From CBDHFQ01 sp965262565 (GTDB lineage: Bacteria; Bacteroidota; Bacteroidia; J057), in contig CBDHFQ010000007.1 in the NCBI GenBank assembly GCA_965262565.1, positions 455,265-519,264 on the forward strand: DNA of 64,000 nt. The letters are read 5' to 3'. Below are positions 1 through 9,383 of the stretch, piece after piece; within the stretch, counting starts at the first letter, position 1, and every line of letters begins with the position of its first letter. The notes below the pieces were generated by a model that was not told the origin of the DNA, made no database searches, and saw nothing but the letters and a program-made list of their open reading frames with translations. Both the position numbers and the translations under genes were made by a program.

Positions 1-717
1 AGACATATCTGACTGAGTGACAATTCCTTGAGGCAATCTATCTTCGCTAATAACAACAATAGAGTCCACCCTATCCGCTGCCATCTTTTTCGCTGCTACT
101 TTTACAGAGCAGTCTTTCGTGCAGTGAACTACCCGTTCAATGGGCTTAATGGTCATTACATCTTCCTCCCGAAAGAAGCCGGGAGCTTTCGGAGTGGACA
201 GAAGTGAGGTGCTTGAAAATATATGTGAGACTGAATGAGCTGTCTGTGGAGTTTCAGCTCTTACAATGGTATGGCCGGAAGCGTATCCAGCGGCATAATA
301 CATCGCTACACGGGGATACTTTGAAAGTATTTTTTCAACGGGATTTCTTGAAAAGACAAATATAAGTGCTTCCCCAACCACTCTGGCTGATAAGCTATAT
401 GGATTATTCGTCAAAAAAGATCGCATGCCAAAGGTATCTCCTTCATCACATATATCTATTAGCCTGGTTTCTTGCTCGTTGGCCTCTAAAAAAAATTCTA
501 TCTTCCCTTTTTGAAGGATAAACATCATATCACCCGCTTTATCACCTTGCCTAAAAATATATTCCCCATCTCCATAGTATCTTATTCTGGCCTTTCCTGC
601 AAATGGCTCCAATGCTTCTCTGGGAAGAAAGGAAAATGGAGGATGTAGTGCTAAAAAATCTGCTGTTCGCGTTTGAAGACTTCTGGATATATAATTTTCT
701 TTTCCCGACTCTACCAA
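1..717 (-). CDS. Cyclic nucleotide-binding/CBS domain protein (5' part; runs off window)
   Basis: The reverse strand is open from about 717 to the window edge, giving 239 residues and no stop. Residues about 20-125 form a cyclic-nucleotide-binding fold (YGDGEYIFRQGD, then GDMMFILQKGKIEF and GDTFGMRSFLTNNPYSLSARV). The last 60 or so are the start of a CBS domain (VVHCTKDCSVKVAAKKMAADRVDSIVVI). This order matches the DUF294-type proteins, in which a nucleotidyltransferase-like domain follows the CBS pair; that part lies outside the window. There is no ATG between the upstream stop (near 738) and the conserved start of the domain, so the likely start is TTG at 717. The gene diverges from the AsmA-like gene at 853. 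Domain identity is firm; start and full function are inferred. Confidence 0.8.
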   Translation of the reverse strand, partial: MVESGKENYISRSLQTRTADFLALHPPFSFLPREALEPFAGKARIRYYGDGEYIFRQGDKAGDMMFILQKGKIEFFLEANEQETRLIDICDEGDTFGMRSFLTNNPYSLSARVVGEALIFVFSRNPVEKILSKYPRVAMYYAAGYASGHTIVRAETPQTAHSVSHIFSSTSLLSTPKAPGFFREEDVMTIKPIERVVHCTKDCSVKVAAKKMAADRVDSIVVISEDRLPQGIVTQSDMS

Positions 718-852
718 ATCTATAGGATTAAAGTGAAATTATGTCTTTTACTTTTCCAAAATACAGAAAATAAGTTCTCTCTTATTTTATTTCCGAACAA
801 ATTATGCGAAATTTCCTATAAGCTAAAAGAGACCAGAAGGTACTTTATCTAT

Positions 853-3800
853 ATGGCATATCATCGCCTTTTGAAATGGGGTTTAGGAGTTATTCTATTT
901 CTGTTTATTATTCTCCAGGCTATTATATTATTCTGGATTAATCCGGTGATAGAAAGAGGGTTGACTGAGTTGGTTTCTAAGGGCTCTAAAGGTGCTTATC
1001 AACTGTCTTCCGTAAAGGTGAACCTGAGATTATTAACAGGTAATCTCATCTTATCTGATCTCCTGTTGGAACCCGACTCCATTATATTTACAGCTTCTGA
1101 TAGCAACACTACAGGAGTTTTTTCTCAATTTTCTGTGAATATTCCCCGGTTCAGCATTAGGAACCTCAATTATCGAAAGCTATGGTATAAAGATGTTTTA
1201 GACATTCAAAAAATTTCTTTACATACACCTGAAATAACGTATGAAAAGCGGGATGAATCTCCGGTAACATCCACCAGCAATAAGATTAACCTAGATTCCA
1301 ATTTGAGAGATTCGCTGAAAAATTTTGATCTATATTCCTATATATCTCCTTTGTTCAAAGGAGTGAGTATAAATCAAATTTTATTGGAAGATGGAATTTT
1401 TCGATATCGACATACACTGGACTACTCTTCACTCGATGAGAATAAACTTTCCATTGATCGAATTTATTTAAATATTGAGCAGTTTTACTTAGACTCTATT
1501 ACACAGGTGATTGCAGAAAGGCCCTTTTTCGCTAAAAAGGTAGATATAAGTATTGGAGTATCGGATTATTCGTGGATATTGCCGGATAGCACTTATAAAA
1601 TCGAAGCAGAAACACTTTCCTTTTCTTCTGATTCTCAATTAATCAATGCCTACGGCCTGTCTTTTCACCCTATTCTTGACGTGTTACGCCCTGCGCAGGA
1701 AGGAAAAGAACCCAGATCGGCCTTATTAGGTATTGACATACCTAACTTGATGTGCAGAGGACTAAATTTAGAGGAGATCATTTATGAAAGACGCATTTTA
1801 TTGGATCACATCCGAATTCAGGAGCCTAATATCTATTTATTAAAAGGAGAGAAACGAGATCCTTTCCTCCAGAAGAGCTTCCCAGATCCCTATGATTGGA
1901 TTATTCCATTCGCTGATTCTTTAACCATACAGCAAATTTCTGTTCAAAAGGGTAATTTCAATATTATTCGCCAACTTCAAGATTCTGCCAGTGCCATTTT
2001 TGCTAAGGAAATCACTGCCTTTCTCTCAGAGGTTAGAATTGACTCATTGTCCCGAACTCGAAAAAATCATTTACTTTTTAGTAAGGATCTAACCGTCCAG
2101 ATGAAGAATTTCGGTTTTAGATCCAAAGATGAAGCGTATCTTATGCGAGGAGATTCAGCCCATTTTTCTTTGTCAGATAAACATGCGTTACTTAGCAATT
2201 TTTGGTTAATTCCCCAATATCTTAAAGAAGAGGACAGGATTGAGGCTCATGTTCCTTCGGTAGAGCTTGTGGGAGTGGATCCTTTGCAAGTATGGAGGGA
2301 AGGAATTCTGGCACTGGATAGTTTGATCGTCCTCATGCCGGAAGTAAGTTATACCCAATACCCGGGAATAGGGGGACCACACCTCATAGGGGATTCTACT
2401 GTAACCAAGAAGTCGGAATCTTCTATTGACAAATATTTGACTGACGTAAATTTGAATCATTTTAAATTGGTTAGTGGAACGTTCTACTTGAATGATGTCA
2501 GAACTATTCCAAGTCAGGAATTTCAGGCACATAATATTAATCTCAGCGTCAATGATCTTCAATTGGAGGACCTGGTGCAGTTAGATAGAAGATATCCCTT
2601 TCGTGCTTCTGATATTGCCTATGATGTCTATATCAGAGATTATCGTTTGACCTTACCTGATAGCAGTTATTCCATAAATCTTGATCAACTATACATCTCT
2701 TCCAAAGAAAATGTGGTGAAAGCAGATACGGTATCTATTTATCCGGTAAGGAAAGAATTTCCCGATAGTAATCAGTTTAACATTCTTATCCCCAATTTAA
2801 TTCTTAGTGGGATTGACCTGGAAAAAGTATATAAGACCAGAAGAATAGATGTAGATAGCGTATGGATTCTTTTTCCAGGGGTTGTCCAACAATCCATTGT
2901 AGATGTACTCACCAAAGACAGTTCTCTTCAGGAAGGATCCAGCTTAAAAAAACCCACCGACATAGATTTATTTCAGCATATTGAACCTTATCTGGAATAT
3001 ATTAAAATTGATTACCTAACAGCATATCAGGCTAATTTTCAACAAAATAAACTGGTAACAGGGAATAAAGTACCTTCTCCAGTATATCCCATCCTCAACT
3101 TAACTTTTCACCATTTTTTGTTGGATTCTTCTGCCCACATATCTCCCGAACATATGTTTTATGCTGAAGACATAGAAATCGAGATAGAAGATTACACCTT
3201 CCCATTGGCAGATAGTGTGCATGAATTAGGAATTAGAGGTTTTTCCTATTCTACAGAAGCACAATCCCTGTATATCGATTCTATTGTCGTCCATCCCAAA
3301 GCGGATACGATGAGCGAATTATCCCTACATATAGATCTACCCAAAACTTATATAGAAAGCATAAACCTGTACGATATTTGGGAATACAAAATTGCTCATC
3401 TTTCCTGTATAACAATCGATGCACCTAATATATCTGCGAACATACATTCCGAATCATTAAGGAGTCAACATGCTACCTCTGAGGTATCTGGTGAATCGCT
3501 AAATCGACCTTCTGCCCTTCCCCTTGAATCAGAAAGTAAGGTAGCTGCTGATTCTCTTCCCAAGATCGATTTGTATAAACTCATTCATCCCTATTTATAT
3601 GAATTAACTATTGATACTTTTCTAATTGAGGATGGTAGAATTACGTTACACGATGATGATCATAGATTTGAGGATGTATATGCCAGAGATATCGTTTTCA
3701 GTATTACAGAATTTGAGGTGGATTCTATAGCGCATGAAATTACAGACAGGCCGTTTTATGCAAATGATATTTCGTTAGGATTTGATATTCAAGAGTACAC

Positions 3801-5361
3801 ATTAACCCTTCCTGACAGTTCCTATCAAATAAGGCTCAAAGATATTGGAATTACTACTGCAGATTCCATGCTATATGCGGATGAGGTTGCCTTAATTCCC
3901 ATGTCTTCGACAGACGAAGCAGCAGTAAAAGGATCATTGACATTAGATAGGGTTCAATTGGAGGGGCTTAATCCTACAGAGTTGTATTTCGATCGAATTC
4001 TTCATCTGGACAGGTTTCGGCTTATCAGCCCTGAAATTAACATCCAATTGCAACGGGAAAGAGATCCTGACAAAAAGCAAGGATGGGGAGAAGGAGTAAG
4101 ATTCAAAGATATTGTCAAAAATGATCCTTATGAGAGACTGGTATCTCCCTTCCTCCGTAGTATATCTTTAAACGAAATCGTTATAGAGGAGGGGAGGGTT
4201 GAGGTAACGACTGTCGCTGATAAGCAGTTGCTTTTCCCAAAACTCAATCTAACCGCCTATCAATTTGTATTGGATAAAAATGCTTATGATCAACTGGAAA
4301 ATTCCTTCTTTTTTGCTGAAGATCTGGAACTCTCATTATTCGATTACGAAATACCGCTGCCTGATACTGCCATGTATCAAATTAAAGCGGATGAGATATA
4401 TCTTTCCAGTAGGACGAATAATATGGCGGTAAATAGATTCCAGGTAATCCCCAAGTATTCTAAAGCAGATTTTGCTGCCAAAAAAGGAGTAAGTGTAGAT
4501 AGATTCGATGTTGAGAACAGTCGGATGGAAGTGAGAGGGCTGGATGTCAAAAGGCTGTTTAAACAAAAAGGAATAAAAGCAGAAAAAGTCCATCTGATCA
4601 ATCCCGATTTATATGTATATAAGAATAAAAACTACCCTTTTCCAGATTATAAACGCCCTGAGTTACCCACAACTTCTTTAAGAAATTTAGAAGTTCCCCT
4701 GACCATTGATACTGTTCTTGTCTCTTCTGCCCAAATCCGTTATGATGAACAAGTACCAGATGCTGATACAGTAGGATATTTCACCTTAGATGAACTGGAT
4801 ATTGACATTTTTCATATAAGTAACGAACCTGATTATCATCAGCGCTATCCGGTAGCAAAGGTCAATGGACAAGGAATAATGCTGAATGAAGCCAGCATGG
4901 ACGTTTCTATCACCTGGCCCTTAAAGGATACTTCTAACCACCATTATTTTAGCGCTAAAGTAGGTGCATTTCCTGGCAAAACCCTAAATGCACTCATAGA
5001 GCCAATCGTTTTTGTCCGTATTTCTGATGGATATATCAATAAGATTACCATGGATTTTGAGGCTAATAACCAAAGCAGTAAAGGGAAAATGAGAATGTAC
5101 TATGATGATTTAAAAATAGCCCTGATGGATCATCAAACGCATCAAAGTGGATTCGACGAAAAATTGGGATCTGCTATTGCGAATGCCTTTGTGGTAAGAA
5201 AGAGAAATCCCAAGCACCGAATCCTCAGGGTAGGAAAGATTGAATTTGAGCGAGAAATCCAAAAAGCCTTCATTACTTACTGGGTCAAATCGATCGTAGA
5301 AGGCTTAAAATCCAGTGTTGGATTGACGGGAGCTGATATAAAGATTAGGCAATACGAATAA
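853..5361 (+). CDS. Giant membrane-anchored AsmA-like repeat protein
   Basis: The frame is open from ATG 673, but the first 60 residues of that reading are low-quality. The ATG at 853 is preceded by AGAAGG (835-840) and begins directly with a transmembrane helix (MAYHRLLKWGLGVILFLFII), so I take 853, giving 1,502 residues. After the N-terminal anchor the protein is almost all beta-strand-like sequence in about six degenerate repeats of 150-200 residues. Each has a helix-like lead (Y/IxxISPxL), a strand series, a 'LPDSxY' turn, and a closing 'L.I.GL(N/D)L..IY..R.I.LD.I.I..P.I' block. The C-terminus (about residues 1,330-1,500) looks like the terminal domain of AsmA/DUF748-type proteins. Proteins of this architecture are thought to span the periplasm and help envelope lipid or outer-membrane homeostasis. 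The exact role here is unknown. It stands alone, facing a convergent lipoprotein gene across a shared terminator. Confidence 0.75.
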   Translation: MAYHRLLKWGLGVILFLFIILQAIILFWINPVIERGLTELVSKGSKGAYQLSSVKVNLRLLTGNLILSDLLLEPDSIIFTASDSNTTGVFSQFSVNIPRFSIRNLNYRKLWYKDVLDIQKISLHTPEITYEKRDESPVTSTSNKINLDSNLRDSLKNFDLYSYISPLFKGVSINQILLEDGIFRYRHTLDYSSLDENKLSIDRIYLNIEQFYLDSITQVIAERPFFAKKVDISIGVSDYSWILPDSTYKIEAETLSFSSDSQLINAYGLSFHPILDVLRPAQEGKEPRSALLGIDIPNLMCRGLNLEEIIYERRILLDHIRIQEPNIYLLKGEKRDPFLQKSFPDPYDWIIPFADSLTIQQISVQKGNFNIIRQLQDSASAIFAKEITAFLSEVRIDSLSRTRKNHLLFSKDLTVQMKNFGFRSKDEAYLMRGDSAHFSLSDKHALLSNFWLIPQYLKEEDRIEAHVPSVELVGVDPLQVWREGILALDSLIVLMPEVSYTQYPGIGGPHLIGDSTVTKKSESSIDKYLTDVNLNHFKLVSGTFYLNDVRTIPSQEFQAHNINLSVNDLQLEDLVQLDRRYPFRASDIAYDVYIRDYRLTLPDSSYSINLDQLYISSKENVVKADTVSIYPVRKEFPDSNQFNILIPNLILSGIDLEKVYKTRRIDVDSVWILFPGVVQQSIVDVLTKDSSLQEGSSLKKPTDIDLFQHIEPYLEYIKIDYLTAYQANFQQNKLVTGNKVPSPVYPILNLTFHHFLLDSSAHISPEHMFYAEDIEIEIEDYTFPLADSVHELGIRGFSYSTEAQSLYIDSIVVHPKADTMSELSLHIDLPKTYIESINLYDIWEYKIAHLSCITIDAPNISANIHSESLRSQHATSEVSGESLNRPSALPLESESKVAADSLPKIDLYKLIHPYLYELTIDTFLIEDGRITLHDDDHRFEDVYARDIVFSITEFEVDSIAHEITDRPFYANDISLGFDIQEYTLTLPDSSYQIRLKDIGITTADSMLYADEVALIPMSSTDEAAVKGSLTLDRVQLEGLNPTELYFDRILHLDRFRLISPEINIQLQRERDPDKKQGWGEGVRFKDIVKNDPYERLVSPFLRSISLNEIVIEEGRVEVTTVADKQLLFPKLNLTAYQFVLDKNAYDQLENSFFFAEDLELSLFDYEIPLPDTAMYQIKADEIYLSSRTNNMAVNRFQVIPKYSKADFAAKKGVSVDRFDVENSRMEVRGLDVKRLFKQKGIKAEKVHLINPDLYVYKNKNYPFPDYKRPELPTTSLRNLEVPLTIDTVLVSSAQIRYDEQVPDADTVGYFTLDELDIDIFHISNEPDYHQRYPVAKVNGQGIMLNEASMDVSITWPLKDTSNHHYFSAKVGAFPGKTLNALIEPIVFVRISDGYINKITMDFEANNQSSKGKMRMYYDDLKIALMDHQTHQSGFDEKLGSAIANAFVVRKRNPKHRILRVGKIEFEREIQKAFITYWVKSIVEGLKSSVGLTGADIKIRQYE

Positions 5362-5390
5362 AAAAAGCAAGCGATAGGTTATCGCTTGCT
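5361..5390 (-). terminator. Intrinsic terminator between convergent genes
   Basis: An 11-bp perfect stem (5366-5376 with 5380-5390, AGCAAGCGATA arm) closes a 3-nt loop. On the minus strand it is followed by six T residues (A-run 5361-5366 on the plus strand), so it best serves the lipoprotein gene at 5452-6003. The stem can also stop transcription from the AsmA-like gene that ends at 5361. Confidence 0.85.
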
Positions 5391-5451
5391 CCTTGCTACT
5401 TTCCTCAAAAAAACTACACTCAACCACACAAAATGTAACTCTTATATATGT

Positions 5452-6003
5452 TTACTGTAAAATATTACTATCGTCAAATAATTCATCTATCATCCTTGTT
5501 CTGGTGCGTTGGTTGTAATTGTCAATGCAATCTTCCGTTCCACTTCTCATAATACTTTCACACGCTCCATTAGCCAAGGTTGTCTCATCATGATCTCTGA
5601 ACAGAAAACAATGTCCTAATTCGTGGAATACAATCATTTCCTTAAATAAGGGGGAAGAACGTTCCCAGAATTGTTCATCTATGGTAATTCGGTTGGGTTG
5701 GCGAAAGTTAAAATTACATCTTCCTGCTACATGACGTTCTTCGATTTCTTCGATAAATCCGGTGATGCCTGAAGCTTTCAAATCTACGTCAAATCCTCTA
5801 GCTCTACCTTCGTCTTCAAATTGTGCATAAAGGGACCATAATTCTGGATCTACTCCCGGAAAGGTACGTTCGTTAGATGATTGATTCTGATTATTGTTTT
5901 CTGAAATAAGTTCATTTCCATCATTATCACAACCGGTAAACCAGGTTCCAGCACTCAAAAGAAATATGAGTGAAATATTGAAAAAACTACGATTTAAAAA
6001 CAT
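5452..6003 (-). CDS. Putative metalloprotease-like lipoprotein (HExxH)
   Basis: 183 residues. A signal peptide ends in a lipobox (WFTGC, Cys25), followed by an Asn/Gln/Ser-rich linker of about 25 residues, so this is a membrane-attached lipoprotein. The mature domain carries HELGHCFLFRDH near residue 130, an HExxH zinc site followed seven residues later by another His. Downstream comes ESIMRSG, which resembles the Met-turn of metzincins. The standard metzincin spacing is HExxHxxGxxH; here the third His is one position further on. Bacteroidota often carry small lipoproteins with this HELGHC..RDH/SIM pattern. Catalysis is inferred, and the substrate is unknown. It is monocistronic, with its own terminator at 5361-5390. 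Confidence 0.75.
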   Translation of the reverse strand: MFLNRSFFNISLIFLLSAGTWFTGCDNDGNELISENNNQNQSSNERTFPGVDPELWSLYAQFEDEGRARGFDVDLKASGITGFIEEIEERHVAGRCNFNFRQPNRITIDEQFWERSSPLFKEMIVFHELGHCFLFRDHDETTLANGACESIMRSGTEDCIDNYNQRTRTRMIDELFDDSNILQ

Positions 6004-6268
6004 AATTCTGTTATAATGCTATTTAGAGTTAGGTATAGCCTGGGATCATATGTAACCGATAATTTTTGTGAGTTATTACAATCAGTTTATGAGCTTCCCC
6101 TACTGAAAGTGAGCACCAACGGATAAAAATGTTCAAATTATTGTTAATCGTGTCTTCATTCCGACAATAATTACCTGATTGAAAAGATTCCTCCACTCAT
6201 GAAAACCTTAGCTTTTTTTCGCAGATTCAAAAACTTTTCCTATCATCATATATCTCAAAACAACTACT

Positions 6269-9200
6269 ATGAATCCCTTGCGTTACCTCTATCTCATTTT
6301 CTGCCTATACCTATTTCAGTTTTCGTACACCTACAGTCAGACGTATTCAGATCAACCTAATATATTGTGGATTTCCGTCGAAGATATGAGTCCCAGATTG
6401 GGATGTTATGGGGATAAGACCGTACCTACTCCAAATATTGATCGACTTGCTCGTGAAGGAGTTCGATATACACATGCATTTGCTACCTATGGGGTATGTG
6501 CTCCTTCCCGACATAGTATCATTACGGGCATGTATCCCACTTCCACAGGAGCCATGCATATGCGGAACTGGAAAAGAACCAGTGCCATCGCTGATATCAC
6601 TGATCCCAAGTTGCTCAATATTCCTACATATGAAGCTGTACTACCCACTGAGGCCAGATGTTTTTCGGAGTTCCTGCGCATAAACGGATATTTTTGTACG
6701 AATAATTCAAAGACAGACTACCAGTTCTCTCCTCCTTTATCCGCTTGGGATGAAAATGGTCGGGAAGCACACTGGCGACATCGACCTGATCCCAATATGC
6801 CCTTTTTTGCTGTATTTAATAATACAACGCCGCACGAAAGTGGTATTCATCGACAACGTTCTCCAGCACTTACAGATCCCGCTAACATATCTGTCCCACC
6901 TTACTATCCAGATACAGATACCGTCAGAAGAGATATGGCCAGGCATTATGATAATATTAGGGCTATGGATCAATGGGTAGGCGACTTATTGGATCAATTG
7001 GCATCGGACGACCTCTTGGATAAAACCATTATTTTCTTCTTTAGTGATCATGGTGATGGACTTCCTCGAGCCAAACGATGGGTTTACGACTCTGGCATTC
7101 ATATCCCTTTAATCGTTCGTTGGCCCGATGGTTATCAGGCTGGTCAGACTACAAACCGTCTGGTATCCTTCATAGATTTCGCTCCGACGATCCTATCGCT
7201 TGTAGATATCCCTATCCCAGACTATATGGAAGGAAGCGCTTTTCTGGGAACACAGGCTGGTAATGAGCGTTCATACATTTATGCTTTTAGAGACAGAATG
7301 GATCCCACATCTGAAACCATTCGAGCTGTCAGAGATCATACCTACAAATACGTTAGAAATTATAGGCCAGAATTGCCTTATATCGGATTCCTCCCCTATA
7401 GGAATCGTGCCCCTATGATGAAGGAAATCCTTCAAATGATTGAGATGGGAAGCTTAGGTCCTGATCAGTGGCAATTTAGCAGTCAACAAAAACCCTTGGA
7501 AGAATTGTATGACCTGGAAAGAGATCCTCATGAAATTCACAATTTAGCATCTGATGTTACTCATTTAGACAAGCTAATAGAATTAAGAGAGGCACATTTG
7601 TCATGGGAAGCAGCACATGAGGACCTGGGGATGTTACCAGAGGAGGAAGTCGTCAGAAAGCTTTGGCCACCTGAGGGGATTCAGCCAACTACTTTAGCAC
7701 CTATCATTCAAAGGGAAGGAAACCAAGTATCTATAAATTGTGAAACGGAAGGGGCCTCTACCATTTATCGGTTTGGAGAACATGATGCCTGGAAGCTATA
7801 TACAGAGCCATTTAATGCTCCAGTTTCCAGTGAGATAGAAGCCTTATCTCATAGGATTGGATGGAAAGAAAGCCCTGTCGTAGGTACCCATAAAGCAGGG
7901 GTTTTTTTGGGTCAGGGAGCGATGGTTGGCAGAGTAACTGAGAAAAGTGCCCTCATTCAGACCAGACTCACTGCGTCTCCCGAACCGGTAGCGGGAGAAT
8001 TGAAGGGAATAGAAGGCTTAGCTCGACTTCATTGGTACAAAAAAAAGAAACAAAACACTACAGGAAATGAAGATACGTTCCAATGGGTAAGTGCCTGGAA
8101 AAAAGCAGATCCCGAACAGGATCATATCATCAAATTCTATATCGATGATCTGGAAGTGGGGCAAACATACGGCTATGATATAGAGTTCGGATTGGATAGT
8201 TTAACTTCCCGCTTCAGTCAACCAGGAACATTTAACACCCTTCGTGGAGCAACTAAGTCAGATTCTGTCAGCCTGGTGGTCGTTACTGGTATGAATTATT
8301 ATCATTTCCACTTTGGCAAATACGATGCATCCAAAGCATATGCTGGTGCTGAGAAAAGGTCTGGATATCCTGCACTTGCCTCTATCCTACAACTCCGACC
8401 TGATTATTTTATTGGAACAGGAGATAATGTGTACTTTGATCATCCTAACGAAAAGGGATATCAAAATGCTGTGGAGAAAGGACAACAACCAGCTCCGGGA
8501 CATTTTGAAGGAAAGGAAGTAACAGATGAAGCGGGGATGAGAAGAAAATATCATCTTCAATTCTCACAATCGAATTTTAAAAAGTTGTTTGCACAGGTAG
8601 CCACCTATTGGGAAAAGGATGACCACGACTACAGATATAATGATGCTGATCCCTTTAAGTCATTTCCCATTTCTCATGCGTTAGGGATTAAGAATTTTCG
8701 GGAACAACTACCGGTGGTTATCCCAGGACAAGTCGATGCTCAAACCTATGAAACGTTTAGGATGAATCAACATCTTCAAATCTGGCTGGTGGAAGGTCGG
8801 GACTTTCGGTCTGCTAATAATGATCCCGATGGACCGAATAAAACAATATGGGGAGCAGAGCAAATGTCATGGCTTAAAGCATCCTTGTTGAATAGTAATG
8901 CAACCTTCAAAATATTGATCTCGCCTACGCCTTTAGTGGGACCCGATGATGCATATAAAAAGGATAACCATACAAACCCTGAAGGTTTTAAGCATGAAGG
9001 AGATGCTTTTTTCCAATGGGTCAAACAACAGCAATTAATCGATCAGCATTTTTACATCATTTGTGGAGACAGACATTGGCAATATCATGCGGTACATCCT
9101 TCAGGAGTAGAAGAATTTAGTTGTGGGGCCTTAGTCGATAATAATTCCAGAGCAGGAAGGGTATCCGGAGATAAACATTCGACAGATCCCGAAGGACGCA

Positions 9201-9361
9201 TCCATCAATTGTATGTTCAGCGAACTCCCGAAGAGGCAAGTGGAGGATTTCTTCACCTAAGTGTATCTGAAAAAGATGGACTGCCGACCGCCATGTTCTC
9301 ATTTTATGATGAAAAGGGGAAATTACGCTATCGGACCACTCGTACTTCGATAGAACCTTGA
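6269..9361 (+). CDS. Secreted sulfatase fused to PhoD-type phosphatase
   Basis: 1,030 residues, signal peptide about 1-23. Residues 28-455 are a type I sulfatase: NILWISVEDMSPRLGCYGD, then CAPSR at 77-81 (Cys77 is the predicted formylglycine residue), and FFFSDHGDG near 257 with metal-binding Asp260/His261. Residues about 470-540 form a short beta domain shared with the sulfatase at 32568-34280. Residues about 553-655 look like the Fn3-type N-domain of PhoD. Residues about 665-1020 are a PhoD-like metallophosphatase with GTGDNVYFD (716-724), DDHDYRYN (784-791) and GDRHWQYH (933-940). Both active sites appear intact. The predicted product is an exported two-headed enzyme that removes sulfate and phosphate esters. 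The reading frame is uninterrupted through the junction, so this is a genuine fusion in this sequence. Sulfatases need an FGE or anSME maturase, which is not in the window. Confidence 0.9.
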   Translation: MNPLRYLYLIFCLYLFQFSYTYSQTYSDQPNILWISVEDMSPRLGCYGDKTVPTPNIDRLAREGVRYTHAFATYGVCAPSRHSIITGMYPTSTGAMHMRNWKRTSAIADITDPKLLNIPTYEAVLPTEARCFSEFLRINGYFCTNNSKTDYQFSPPLSAWDENGREAHWRHRPDPNMPFFAVFNNTTPHESGIHRQRSPALTDPANISVPPYYPDTDTVRRDMARHYDNIRAMDQWVGDLLDQLASDDLLDKTIIFFFSDHGDGLPRAKRWVYDSGIHIPLIVRWPDGYQAGQTTNRLVSFIDFAPTILSLVDIPIPDYMEGSAFLGTQAGNERSYIYAFRDRMDPTSETIRAVRDHTYKYVRNYRPELPYIGFLPYRNRAPMMKEILQMIEMGSLGPDQWQFSSQQKPLEELYDLERDPHEIHNLASDVTHLDKLIELREAHLSWEAAHEDLGMLPEEEVVRKLWPPEGIQPTTLAPIIQREGNQVSINCETEGASTIYRFGEHDAWKLYTEPFNAPVSSEIEALSHRIGWKESPVVGTHKAGVFLGQGAMVGRVTEKSALIQTRLTASPEPVAGELKGIEGLARLHWYKKKKQNTTGNEDTFQWVSAWKKADPEQDHIIKFYIDDLEVGQTYGYDIEFGLDSLTSRFSQPGTFNTLRGATKSDSVSLVVVTGMNYYHFHFGKYDASKAYAGAEKRSGYPALASILQLRPDYFIGTGDNVYFDHPNEKGYQNAVEKGQQPAPGHFEGKEVTDEAGMRRKYHLQFSQSNFKKLFAQVATYWEKDDHDYRYNDADPFKSFPISHALGIKNFREQLPVVIPGQVDAQTYETFRMNQHLQIWLVEGRDFRSANNDPDGPNKTIWGAEQMSWLKASLLNSNATFKILISPTPLVGPDDAYKKDNHTNPEGFKHEGDAFFQWVKQQQLIDQHFYIICGDRHWQYHAVHPSGVEEFSCGALVDNNSRAGRVSGDKHSTDPEGRIHQLYVQRTPEEASGGFLHLSVSEKDGLPTAMFSFYDEKGKLRYRTTRTSIEP

Positions 9362-9383
9362 TATGATAAGTTGGAAACGTTTA

